From: Epiperipatus broadwayi
Taxonomy: Eukaryota > Onychophora > Udeonychophora > Euonychophora > Peripatidae
Reading direction: 5' to 3'
Assembly: GCA_028023455.1 (NCBI GenBank)
Contig: JAQFVV010012397.1
Location: 3,279,501-3,343,500 of the forward strand
Length of the DNA: 64,000 nt
The position numbers and the translations under genes were made by a program. The notes beneath the pieces are model-generated. The model did no database searches, was not told where the DNA came from, and was given only the letters and a program-made list of their open reading frames with translations. Below are positions 42,988-54,849 of this stretch, in pieces; within the stretch, counting starts at the first letter, position 1, and every line of letters begins with the position of its first letter.

Positions 42988-43690
42988 ATTGTTCATCAGA
43001 AACTAGTATCAGATAATGTACAGAACTTATGTCTGCCAAATTAGAAACTTTTTTAATCAAATGGGATATAAATGATGTCCACACTCCATCATATCATCCT
43101 AAATCAAAAGAAATTGCTGAAAAAGCAGTCCAGCAGTTAAAACAAACCTTAAATAAAATAAATTGTGATAATATGCAAGAGGCAATGAACTTCACAATGT
43201 TACATCTACACATTATTCCATCCACAGCTATGGGAAAGTTATCCACAGAGATACTTATGGCAGAAAATTGTGAAGTAAATTGTCCATACTTGTGTCAAAA
43301 AATAAGGCAAAAAATTAAGAGGGAAAAAATATTTACCTGCTGAAGATCGAGTCTGGATATGAGATAATCACAAATTATGGATTGAGGGAAAAGCATCAAA
43401 AATATTTTCAGATCAGATTGTAGAGATTCGAACAGCTTCTGGAATTTGTTTTTGCTGTCCTATTAATTACATCCAGAAAAACTGTATGTTTGCAAAAGCA
43501 ATATGAGATTGCATGCTACTAAATGAAGTCAGACTGCCAGATGGTAGTAACACAAATTATCAGAGTATAGTAGTTAATGAAGTTGCTGAAAAGAGATTAG
43601 ATTCTCAAATTATTCTGCCAGAACATAGAAGCCATCATAAAAGATAAGCACCCAGGTATTTAAAATATTTATGGGATTCTGGAGAAGTAA
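41150..43690 (+). pseudogene. Gypsy pol remnant (RT-RNase H-integrase)
   Basis: Plus-strand motifs in order: RT near 41200-41760 (VPIPNIREMLASLGG; MPDYILVMANLEKL where the YxDD box has lost its aspartate pair), RNase H near 41975-42370 (NALDYGIGTVLSHL; LDKEALAIITEVKKFHKCL; VITDDHPLLEIFQS; KHANALSLMP), integrase near 42640-43500 (PSYHPKSKEIAEKAVQQLKQ in 43029-43343; DRVWI-like barrel with KIFSDQIVEIRTASGICFC). An (AT)n microsatellite has expanded between the two integrase catalytic aspartates. Many stops. Gag in plus orientation is missing. Confidence 0.75.
42915..42984. repeat. (AT)35 microsatellite
   Basis: Seventy bases of uninterrupted alternating AT within the Gypsy integrase remnant; a minus-strand open stretch here (YIYIYI repeats) is an artefact of the repeat. 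Confidence 0.95.
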
Positions 43691-43702
43691 GAAGGTTAGT
43701 AC

Positions 43703-44384
43703 TGTGGCCACATTAATAAAATTAAAACATATATGTAAATATATATGCACGCTAAATGTTATAAAAACAATAAAAAAGAATATTTATTTTATTTAATGAA
43801 ATGGAAATCAATTATTATGTAAGTGTTGCAGACTTTTCTAATGCAGGAAAAAAGTAGCTGCCTCCAAATCATCTCCTAGACAATAATCTAAAAATAGAAA
43901 ATTTAAGCCTTCTGGGATAATGTGGAAAAAGTAATAATTATGTAAAATTAATTATCTCCTAGATTATAATCCAAAAATAGCAACTTAAAGGATTTGTGGA
44001 TCAATTTTAAAATTTATAAATAATAGTGATTTTATCCGAGAAGCAGAGGCTAGTGCAGAAATGTAGAAACAACCCAGGAACACGAGGACTTGGACAAGCC
44101 TCCATACCCACCTTCATCCTGGCTAAGGTAAAATAAGGGATTTGTTGAGGCTGTCTTAGTCTAAATTATGACTAGAAGTAAATCTTCAGGAAAAATTGTT
44201 AGTATAATATGTGCCAAACTGTAAATAAATTATTTGTATACTTTATATGATTCTACTAATAATACATTAAATATTTATATTAAAGAGTCATTTAAATTAT
44301 TTTGCCTAGTGGTCTCTCTATGTAGTTTAATATGTTTGTTTGTATTCTCCACAACTGAAATAAATTGATAGTCTGGATATAGCA
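43703..44384 (+). repeat. 3' LTR of 8.5-kb Gypsy
   Basis: About 682 bp, beginning TGTGGCCACATTAATAAAAT; includes gcctccaaatcatctcctag, acacgaggacttggacaagc and the terminal agtctggatatagca. Confidence 0.75.
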
Positions 44385-45620
44385 ATTTTAATATTATATA
44401 AAGTTGTTTTAATATCATTAAGCTGGATATATATTTTCATTCAAATCAAGACAGTAATTAGACTGGATATATCATTAAAAATCATTATTTGAATTTTGGT
44501 ATCAATATTCAAAAGCTGATTAAAATATTCTCTCTACTTATTTGAAATATCATTAGTATCATGTAAAAAAATTCAATCCGCGGATTTAATAAGATTTTAA
44601 CACACACACACTCATAAAGTTATCACGATTAGTAAATAACAAAATCTTTGCAATTCTATTCTACTATTCATTTTTAAATTGGTTAAAGAAAGAATGCCAC
44701 TTTTCTTTGAATCAAATTATAATATGATCATTGTCAAAGAAATTCAAAATTTTTAGTGAACCCCAAAACAATCTTTCTTATATCCTCAACATATCTCTTA
44801 AGTTAATCCCATACTTCTGTGATATGATAAGTTTGAAAATTCATACTGACAATTTCAGTGTTTAATAGCTATTGAACTTTTAGTAGTTATTTTTATAGAA
44901 AGAACATCAAATTTTTTATCAATATGTTTTTGGAATATGATTTACTTTTAATGTAACTATTGTTTTACTTTTGTAATTACTAATCTAATCAACAATTTGT
45001 GCCTTGAATACTGGTATAATATGAACTTCTTTTGCATTTGAAATTTTTAACTATAAAGTAATACATAAGAAGTCACTGACTTTTTTATCATTAGATTAAA
45101 AAATTGTTAATGAAAATCAATCCATATTTTTATGCAAAATTTCAATAAAGAAATAAAAAGTTATTTGAGTTCACCAATCCAAAACCATTATTTTTAATGT
45201 TTCTAGCAATAGTTGTAATAAAGATTCCAATAAAATGTATATTTAATGGTATGAAAGCAATATTACTAACAAATAAAAAATAAAAGCTTTTTTCCTCTAG
45301 ATTTTCTGAATAAGCATTGATGACATGGATACGGATAACATTGTAGCCTTTCATTGACACATTTAGTAATCCCAAAAATATAAGATACAAAACAGATCTT
45401 ATAATGAATCTACTACCATTTAATTTGCTTTCTTTCAATGCCTATCAAAAGAAAAAAAAATCTTTTGGCTGTCTAGTATTAAATTTTTATCCTTTGATAG
45501 ATGAATTTTATTAAAAATATCTACTTCTATCTTGAATTTGATGGCTTTTTAATTGCAAACATTGTTCGCTGTTCAAACCTTCATATTAGATAAGATGTTA
45601 CATTCAACACACCCATATTT
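44385..45620 (-). pseudogene. LINE remnant, right half of the split copy (endonuclease)
   Basis: On the minus strand the 5' part reads KFKIEVDIFNKIHLSKD near 45540 (pattern 'R..IDI.AL.ETHL'), then in frame 45142-45438 NVIRIHVINAYSENLEEKSF and FIGIFITTIARNIKNNGFGL, an apurinic/apyrimidinic-type (EEP) endonuclease with the 'I.AYAP....E.....F...L' and 'GDFNARVG...NG.GL' segments in weathered form. The region 44385-44900 is the linker that aligns with 25.9-26.4 kb. It is the upstream half of the LINE whose RT lies at 35280-35841. Confidence 0.65.
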
Positions 45621-48600
45621 ATAAAATACTTTTAATACTACTTCTGAATTATCTCCATTATCATTAAATAATCTTTAAACCTTTCAATCTTTATACAAAT
45701 TGTAAATTTATAAATAAAGACATCTGAAAAAATGCAAATAACACTCAATTTACATTCCGAATGAATCGATACATTTCTGTTGAGTCAGATCACAACTTCT
45801 TGTATGTTTTATCATCATTGGTCAGTATTTGTTGGTAGTAAATTACTACAATTTACAAGTGTCAAACTTCTTGTACTCAATCACTTGATAATAATGTCTT
45901 TGAATAAATACACTAGTACTTATAAGCTAAAAGTTTATTATATTATTTTTAGATCAGATATAAACTATCCTAATAAATAATTTGTGATAATCATTAATGT
46001 ATTTACTTTAAAGATAATGTGGTGAAATGAGTCAAGTTCAAGAAGTTTAGCCTTTGTAATTCGACTTTCATTAATTAACCATTTATAATAATGAATAGTA
46101 ATGATGAAAGATTGTGAACAGGTTCAACTGAAAAGTGCTAGTTCATCAAGAAATGTCTTTGGGTTTTATGAAATTTTTTTTAAAGATGTTTTTATTCATA
46201 TGTTTGAATTGTGTATAAAAAAATGGAGATTTAAATATATATTTAAAACCCTTGTAATTAGTAAGAATAGTCATATTAATCTTTTAATAAGTTTAAAGTT
46301 TATATCTGTTCTAAAAATGACATAATTATTTATATCTTAATATATATTTGCGATAATCATTAAAGTACTTATCTAAAGTCCAATTCTCAAGTGAATAGGT
46401 GAAAAGAGTGTGTATTTGCAAAATACATGATAGGAATTCAAATATTACTATTGCTGATATTATAACAATTTTATTATTTTTCAAATGAGCAATGTGCCAG
46501 GTATAATGGGATAACTAGATTTTAAGAGGCAGGTCATGTTTAGATCATCTTTTCTAGGTCTTTTAACATTTGTGAAAACATCTACAAAATATGATATAGA
46601 CAGGGCTGCTCAAATATTCAGACATTTTCTAGGTCTAACTTTTGTCACAAATTCAGTTTTAAAATGATTGTTGATTCTATAGTTTTCTGTAAGATAACAA
46701 CTTCTATAGTGATCACATTGTTCTCATCACTGCTTTCTGGGCTTGGGGGGGGGGATTGAATCAGAATGGTTCACTTCATAATTAAAGAATGGGCATTTGT
46801 TTGAATACACATATATACAATCCCATTCTCATTTTTAGTATTGTGAAATGACCAAAAGCAGGTGTAGTTCATGACAAATGGGCCTTGTCTAACATAAATG
46901 ATTAACGATACTAAGGTAAAAAAATAAAATGGACCTGACATATATGTAATATCAAGTGTAACACTAATGTTTATGTATCTAATATAGGTTATATAAATTT
47001 TCACTTTTGTAATATATAATCCCAAATATTTTAAAGGCTGAGCTTCATAATCATAACAAAACTAAACTGTAATTCCTTGTTAAGAAACCTAATTCTGTGT
47101 TTCTTGAAAATAAGATTAGGTCTTATATTAATTTTTACTCTAAAATTTACCATAGGGCTTATTTTCAGATGATGCTTTCATTTTTCATGCACAAAAATCT
47201 ATATTAATTTTAAGTACCAAAATGTACATTTATTCAAGTATTTTTCTTTATAGAAAACCCTAAGATTCTTATCCTGGGAGTCCCCTCTCCCCCCGATTGA
47301 TTTCTGTACTAGCCAGATTGCTTTTTCTTTTTGCACTTATTTTATCTGGCAATCAGAATATTATTCCATTTAAATTTACCATTGAATCAAGTATTAATTG
47401 AAGACTGAAGACTTGCCGAGACAGAAGAGTGGTAACAAAAATGATGATAACAGTTAAGAATGGTTTGTTCACACAAAAGCAATAAGAACAAACAAAAATG
47501 CAAGCATAAAAATTAAGAAAATATTTCTGCATTCTATTTAAAAACTTTTCTTTAGAAGAAATATTGATGGTTTTAAAAACTTTTCTTTAGAAGAAATATT
47601 GATGGTTTAACTTAAGTTAAATGTTGATTACCAAAGTCACACTTTTCTTTATTTTGTTGTAATATCTTATATAAATTGTATTTAAATGTTGATTATTAAA
47701 ATCATTTCCATTACTTATAATCTTCTAGAAGGAAAAAAAAAATGTTTAAGAAATCAAACTATTTTTTCTTTTATCTTGAATATTTAAAAGCTACCATGAT
47801 GGAGCTCTAAAACTAAAACAAACATTATTCTAAATCTAAGTATAAATATAAATAAGTACCTAAAATATATGTAAATGAAATTATAAATTGTCTGATATAC
47901 TGACATGTGGTAGATAAATTGTTTCTCTACACAGATAGAATTACATTTGTCAAAAATGATTTACAGAAAATACAAAAAAAAATCCATAATATTTATATTA
48001 AACTGCTGTGTCCTGTGAGCAGCAAGTAAATAATTGACAAAGGCAGAATTGAAATGTAAGTTAATAGTTTAATTTAAACAATGTATGAGAATATTTACAA
48101 ATATATATAGCCTATTTAAGGCACATTAAAATAATAAAAGGTCATGATTGCCTGCACATAATAAACCCTAGTCCTTCCTTTGGACTTATAGAGGCAGGAT
48201 TCTCTGACTTACATTAATACCAGAACCTATAGACCAGATTCTGGGGGTTTACATATCTCTTAAAACTTCTGGAATCTTTAGAAACTTTACCAAATATGGC
48301 ATTTTTTACATACATTACCACACATGGCATTTTTACATACACATGGTATTTTTTACACACCTTACCAAAATTTGTTTGCATTGAAGTGTATATGAAAGAA
48401 GTGTTATAAGCAATACAATATATATGATTATATGAAGATATGCAAAGAAAGTGAAAGAGAAGAATAAGGGAACATACTTTACCATATATGGCATTTTTTA
48501 CAGTTGTCTGACTTTATAAGGCCACTATGCAACATTACGACCTAATAACATTGCTACAGATTGATAGTCACATTGCTACACATTTATTGTTACACAATTA

Positions 48601-51390
48601 TTTATATAATCATTATATATCCTATTTATATAATTGTTATATATTCTAACTTATAATGATTGGACATCCACATTGTGAGACAAACATAACATATACGATT
48701 GGAGAGTTTAAGCTAATTATAACTTTATTCAAATGGTCGCACATCCTCATTATGGATCAATTGTAATATTTATTTATTTCAGCTCGGGCGACCATGCTAT
48801 GCATTAATTATAACCTATATTGAATCTATATGGCACTCAGAGACTTGTGGCCAAGTTGTCTGCCAATTGTAATGTTTTAAGGATGGTTCGATGGATGCTT
48901 CATCATTCCCAGCTAACACTTTCTAAAGCCTACTGGGATGATGATGATGCGATAGAACATCCATAATCTTATTTTCCAGGGTGCCAAATTACAACTTCAA
49001 TGAAAATATTGAGATCAAACCTCATTTCAATAACTTATTAATAAATTTCAACAATAATATTTAATGAGCACTGAGAATGTATTAAAAATAACAATATTAA
49101 TATTCTTGGAAGTTCATGGTTATTAATGAGAAGAAATTTTAAACTCAACTTCCATTACAATTTATATTCTCAGAATACTTCCCAATCACCATCATTAAAG
49201 TCACAAAATTTGTTCCGATTACAAATAGTTCTATATCCATCTCCACCCTCCTGATCCATACCCACATCATCCTCACATTCATAGGTCTATTGCACTATTA
49301 TCTCTTTTACTATTAAATTTTTCATTGTGCTAACTCATTTCTCCCATTATAATCTCTTCTCAGGGTTTTTAGAACAATAAGGTGTGGAGGTGGAACAAGC
49401 TGTTATGGATTATTGGTGATAAACACCTCTCTCATGATCACCTCCAAGGTTGATCTTGGCTCTCTTTAATGTAATTTAATGTCTATTTACATTAAAGCAT
49501 GAATAAATTTAAGCTTATTAAATCTTTTAGAAAAATAACATATTATGAATGCTTTTATAATTAAAGTAAAATCATATGGAAATGCATCTAGGGAGGTGTT
49601 TGAATACAACAGATGGGGAAAGGATTTTATGCCCACCCACTGCATCCACTATCACCCAATAACCATTCCTATTCATAATTTATATTTCAACTATATTAAA
49701 TTATTTGGTAATCTTGAGTATTGCCGTGCCACATAAGCTCAGAAAATTAACCATTTTAAATAAATTTTACCAGATATTATGTCCGAAAATGATGATTCAA
49801 CTATTAATAATAATATATTGATGTATGATTGGATTTGAGATGTCTAAATTATAATAAACCACAAAACATTGAGACGTACACAAATTTTTATTTAAAACAA
49901 ATAAAAAATTTTATTAACATACTACAACTCAATACATAATATATACATTCACTCGATGACTCACATGGCTTTCCTCTGTTCTACAACAGTAATATGATAT
50001 ATAAAAAAAAGCAACTAAATAAATAAGTATCCCTAAATCAATAGATAATGTCAAGAGGTTTTAAACTATAAATATTCATTTTTAATTATTAGGGAATCAG
50101 GATTACCATGGAGTAATATTAATATCAGATAGATAAAATATTATTTACCTTCACATATATTATATTTTTGTTCTCATTTTTATCCCAGACATAGTGAACA
50201 TTAAATTTCTCCCCCGTGTTTAATGCTTTTAGTTACTGATTTGTTTCTAAGGGTAATTCTTCCAATACTAAAATTTAATTATTTTATTAAATTATTTTAA
50301 TCTAATATTCCTTCGCCCTATGCTCTACAATAGAGATATTTTATGTATAGTGGGACTAAGTTAATTTTAGTTACTTTTCAAATGTCAATGGATCAGTATC
50401 TAGCTCAATTATCATCACATGTGCATACACACTATATTCATGTTCTTATGACAATAATAATATTTTAGTAATATTACCTTTCCAGCGAAGTTCTCAGCTG
50501 GCTGTGGATATATTTATTAGATAATTTTAGATATGCATTGCTTACAATATTCATAGGTTTTATTTAACCCTTAAGTTGAATATTTATTGACATTATTACT
50601 CTTGGCTCTTATTGATAAATTAAAATGTATCAACAAAACAATGTTCAAGTACACCAATCGCACACACACTATCCACACTCATCCTGATATCAAATTGAGT
50701 TTGCGACCCTGTATCCAACATTTATAAGTAATGCTTAGTAATAGCTATATTTCATACACCTGTAAGGAATATTAACATTAACATGAGGCAGGCAGTAAAC
50801 CGAATAAGAGAAAACCTTTTCACTAAGATTGAGGTATGCTAGGATTTTTATTGCTAGTCATACAAAGAGACTTGGGTTTACCTATTAACCTCTGGCCATC
50901 AACAAAGAAATCATCTTACAGTGTAGAAAATAACTAAGTGGGAAAACTCTTCCACTGTGTTTAAATACTTTATAAATATAGTATAAATATCTTAGTGAGC
51001 AAGCCAAACTCCGACTCCACTAGCTTGGTGGGGACTCTTTGTCCATCCACATTATATACAGATCTAACATCAATTTGTACAAGTAAAACTTTCATATCTA
51101 CATTATTCTTGTGAAATAGTACATTGGAACATGAGCCAACAATTTTTACAAGCCTTAATTAGCTTGTATCTAGCTTTAACTTTATGATAATAGTAATAAG
51201 AAATGCACATTAAAATTTCAAAACTACTTCTCTGCACTTTTATAGGATAATGATGATGTTTTAACCCAACAGTCACACGACTTTCATAAAACACAGCATT
51301 AGGTCTAAGCACTTGACAAATAATGATCTGATCCAAAAACACTTCCCACAGCAATATCTCTCACTCTTTTCAAAAAAAAAAAAAAAAGTA
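45621..51390. other. Intergenic, no gene recognised
   Basis: Mostly AT-rich sequence. It includes a 34-bp duplication (47540-47607), scattered catggcatttttacata repeats (48285-48500), a G-run of nine at 46744-46752 and blocks of more mixed composition near 48760-48960 and 50990-51060. Open stretches at 46101-46325, 49545-49736 and 51103-51490 have no recognisable domain. Confidence 0.5.
47540..47607. repeat. Tandem duplication, 2 x 34 bp
   Basis: The unit aaaaacttttctttagaaga + aatattgatggttt is repeated immediately. Confidence 0.9.
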
Positions 51391-51392
51391 AA

Positions 51393-51600
51393 GCATTTAA
51401 AACAAGGCACATACAGAATGATTTGGTATTAATTTCATCTACCCCTAAATGATAATAATAATAAAAGCATTTAACAGGCACATACCACATATCTTGATAT
51501 TAATTTCACCTACCCCTAAATGATAATAATAATAATGAAAGCATTTAACAGGCACGTACAAAATAACTTGATATTAATTTCATCTACCCTCAAAATAATA
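51393..51600. repeat. Tandem repeat, period 74 bp, about 2.8 copies
   Basis: Copies start at 51393, 51467 and 51541 with gcattta.aacaggcacata, then ttgatattaatttcatctac, then ccctaaatgataataataat. Low divergence. Lies just outside the Merlin element. Confidence 0.88.
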
Positions 51601-52619
51601 ATTATAATTCTAACAGGGATTAATTTTAAATGGATATATATGATAAAAAAAAATCTTTTTCTTTCCCTTATTTTAATTAAATTTTCTACATGAATAACAA
51701 ATAATAAAAATATACTTAAATAGTTCTCCGGAAGTGTCCTTCAGGTTTCTGGGTTCTATTTTCCTTTTTTCTTCTTCTTTGGTTTGTTTGTGTGCACACA
51801 TAGCTTTATGTGGAAAGAGTCCCTGTGATAGAGTTTGGTTCCTATGCCAAAATGTACAAAGTTTTCACGCTGCTGAGAAGATTTCCTCATTTTGGTTTCT
51901 GTGGATTACAGCTGAATAGAACTTGTTTTAATTTTTAAATATATAATTTCACTGCTTGTTGTATTTTTCAATTCACTTAGTATTCAGATTTAACACATTG
52001 GTATTTGTAAACTACTAACTGTGCAGCCTTTGGTGGCGCTGTTTCTGGTTAAAAACAGAGCAATATAACATTACCGGGCCGCTAGATTTTTTTTTATCTA
52101 ATAGATCATATTTTGACATACGGCTGTAATTTTTTTCTTTTTAATATATTGTTGTTGTTTGTTTTGAACATAATTATTTTTTTTTTTGGTTTTTATTTGA
52201 TAAATTTAAAACTATAATGGCTACTTTGACCTTTTTTTTGGATCTCAAAAGTACATAATTTTTGACATACGCCTTTATTTGGGGAAGAGGGGGATTTCCA
52301 TTCTAAATCTACTGTTTCTTTTTTACAGACGTCTTTTTTGTTTTGGATTCGATACATTTCAAAGTATAAGGGACAGTTTTAACTCTTTTTTGGAATATCT
52401 CAAATATACACAATTTGCTTTACATACGACTTTTTTTTTTGTTATTTAAAATTAGAATCGATACTTTCTTTTTGAATTTGTTAAAAATACCGGGAGTTGC
52501 TGTTGATTGATTTAGCAAAAAAAAATTCAAAGCTGTCCGACAAACTCTGCCTCAGATGTTTGTATTTGATTATAAACGAAAAGAATTGTTTGGTATTTTA
52601 TCTTACATTTATAAATACG

Positions 52620-52830
52620 GGTTTTTTTTTTGGGCGGCGGGTTTTGATTTTTTTGTTTTTTTAATAATAACAAATAAAATGGGGTTTTGATTTTTTTTGT
52701 TTTTTTTTAATTATAACAAATAAAACGGGGTTTTGATTTTTTTGTTTTTTTAATAATAATAAATAAAATGGGACTTATTTTTTCTGTTAGATTTATAAAT
52801 ATGGGTTTTTTTTTTGGGCGGCGGGTTTTT
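52620..52830. repeat. Degenerate tandem repeat in Merlin interior
   Basis: Three to four copies of a 45-50 bp unit containing aacaaataaaa.ggggttttg followed by long T runs, flanked by two copies of gggcggcgggtttt (52632 and 52817). Confidence 0.75.
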
Positions 52831-53363
52831 TTTTTAATAACAAATAAAACATCAAAAACAAAAAAAATATGTATATTAACCAGTTTTGTTACATTCTGTG
52901 GATTTATTTATTTATCTTTTTTAAGAGTTGTACAAGTTTGTTAAAGATTTTTTGATTTCATAACAAATAAAACGTCGGTATTTTTTTTTTATTTTTTAAC
53001 AACAAAAATTAGGTCGGGTTCATTTTTAAAATATACTTAACATGCTGTTTATTGATTTAGAACAACGACAACAACAAAAAACATATTTTTGCTTCTAAAT
53101 GAGATGAATAGATATGTCAAAAGAAGAAGTATTTTTTTTTACACAAAAAATAAAAAAAAAACATTCAATCAAGAGATGTCCAACAAACTCCGCCCCCCCC
53201 CTTTTAACACTGTCATTCTGGATGTTAATTACATGATTTACAGATCCAAATAATCGCAAACAAAACACAAATTCTTTCCAGAAAATAAATTTATTAACCA
53301 TATATGACTATACTAAATCAACTATAATGAATGTTCCAATATTTTAAAAAGTCATACAACTTG

Positions 53364-53717
53364 TTACTGAGGGTGTATGGTCACTTCCTTCAAAATGACT
53401 TGGAAAATGTCCTTGTCCTTGTGAAGATGCCTCCAAATGAACTCAGCTAAATAATTTTGGAGGTATTGGCATGCTGTGCCGTGGTGTTTCCTATTCTGCC
53501 ACTTAAGTAGACCCCAAAACCTCTCGATAGTCTGAGTGTGAGCTCCTGTTGTGGGGTCCACGAAATTGTAACGATAGTTAACAGTGACATGTGTAAAGCC
53601 TGTCGCCTTATGATCAGTAGTCCTATAACCCTTCCAACAGTCTGAGTAGATGGTAGATCCGGACTTGATAACAAATAAAACGGGGTTTTGATTTTTTAAT
53701 AATAACAAATAAAACAT
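53364..53717 (-). pseudogene. Merlin transposase C-terminal domain
   Basis: A 117-residue minus-strand frame containing GSTIYSDCWKGYRTTDHKAT, VNYRYNFVDPTTGAHTQTIE and RFWGLLKWQNRKHH. This matches the ISXO2/IS1595-type DDE domain: 'I.SD.W..Y', 'VNHS..FVDP.TGAHTQ.IE..W'. The second catalytic Asp (YSD) and the Glu (TIE) are intact. The first catalytic Asp is not in this piece, and the upstream join at about 53690 is to repeat sequence rather than transposase, so the protein is incomplete. The last residues are FQVILKEVTIHPQ. Confidence 0.82.
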
Positions 53718-54002
53718 GTCAACCGGTTTTGTAATATTCTGTGGATTTATTTATTTATATTTTTTTAAGAATCGTACAACTTTGTTAAAGATTTTTTGTT
53801 TTTTTTTCATAACAAAAATAAAATGTCGGTATTTTATTCTTTTTTAACAACAAAAATTAGTTCAGTTTCATTTTTAAAATCTACTTAACGTGCTGTTTAT
53901 TGATTTAAAACAACAACAACAAAAAAACTCTTTTTGCTTCTAAATGGAACGAATAGGTATGTCAAAAGAAGAAGTATTTTTTTTTTTTTTAAAATCAATC
54001 AA

Positions 54003-54251
54003 TCAAGAGATGTCCAACAAACTACGCTGCCCCTTTTTAACACTGTCATTCTGGGTGTTAATTACATGATTTACAGATAAAAATAATCGCAAACAAAACA
54101 CAAATTCTTTCCAGAAAATAAATTTATTAACCACATATGACTGAACTAAATCAACTGTAATGAATGGCAGGATGTTTTGGGCTTGCAAAAATGCAACTGC
54201 CTCACTTTCTCTGTTTGGTATGTCCCACAAATGTAATAACGTGGTAGACAT
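54003..54251 (-). pseudogene. Merlin transposase N-terminal fragment
   Basis: An 82-residue minus-strand frame starting MSTTLLHLWDIPNRESEAVA then FLQAQNILP, resembling the Merlin N-terminus ('A..FL...G.L'), then drifting into non-family sequence. The second half (FIFWKEFVFCLRLF, NDSVKKG) recurs at 53095-53301 because of the internal duplication. The zinc-binding region expected after this segment is absent. Confidence 0.55.
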
Positions 54252-54849
54252 TTTGTTATTCTTTTTTAACTCTCGTCCAAGTCACAACAGAAATGGTATT
54301 TTCCCACAAACAACTCCAATAATCTGCCAGAGAGCTTGAGAAATTTTATTTTGTCTTTTTTGACCCCCAAAAAACCCAAAATTAGCAAAAAAAATTTTTT
54401 TTGACAAATATCAATAATACGCTGAAAATTGCTAGTACGCAAAAATCTTTCAGTTGGGAAATACAGAAAATCATAACATCAATAAATAAACACTTGAAAA
54501 AGATGACAATGCTCACACTCTCATCTTAAATTCTAGCGACAATACAAATTTTATCAATATGCATAGGATTTCAACCCGCAATGAAATCAACGGCAAACTA
54601 TACGATCATAGTATTGTTAGTAGACGTAGTTTTATTGATACACAGAAGAATTGGCTGCGTATTATAACCACTACATACGATCTACTCATATATTAATGAT
54701 CACTCGTATATTAGCCATAGGTTCGGCCGTGAAAGCGGTATAATTCTGTGTTTTTACACAGAAACAGCGCCAACACAGGCTGTACAGTGAATAGTTTACA
54801 AATACCAACACTTTATATGAAATTATAGTGTTCAGATTTAATGCTTTAT

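Larger units (their letters stand above)
35842..44384 (+). mobile_element. 8.5-kb decayed Gypsy complex inserted in a LINE
   Basis: Bounded by direct LTRs at 35842-36525 and 43703-44384 (both begin TGTGG.CA.ATTAATAAAA and end in GTCTGGA.A.AGCA). Plus-strand pol lies at 41150-43690. Inside are an inverted piece (gag plus an LTR on the minus strand, 36540-38300) and a plus-strand LINE fragment (39300-40900). The outer boundaries coincide with a break in the LINE remnant: the flanks 35.8 and 44.4 kb join to match the uninterrupted LINE copy at 25.9 kb. Confidence 0.75.
51994..54830 (-). mobile_element. Merlin (IS1595-like) DNA transposon, rearranged
   Basis: Ends carry inverted repeats of about 60 bp (52000-52060 and 54746-54806) sharing ggtatttgtaaac, tg.gcagcct, ggcgctgtttctg and aaaaacaga. 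TTCAGATTTA (51983-51992 and 54831-54840) flanks the element as a 10-bp direct duplicate, close to the 8-9 bp typical for Merlin. Minus-strand transposase pieces lie within. The interior carries a direct duplication of about 470 bp (52860-53335 and 53705-54160) and many long T runs. Confidence 0.8.

Noticed and set aside
42890-43084. Minus-strand open frame with YIYIYI repeats
   Set aside because: Translation of the (AT)n microsatellite.
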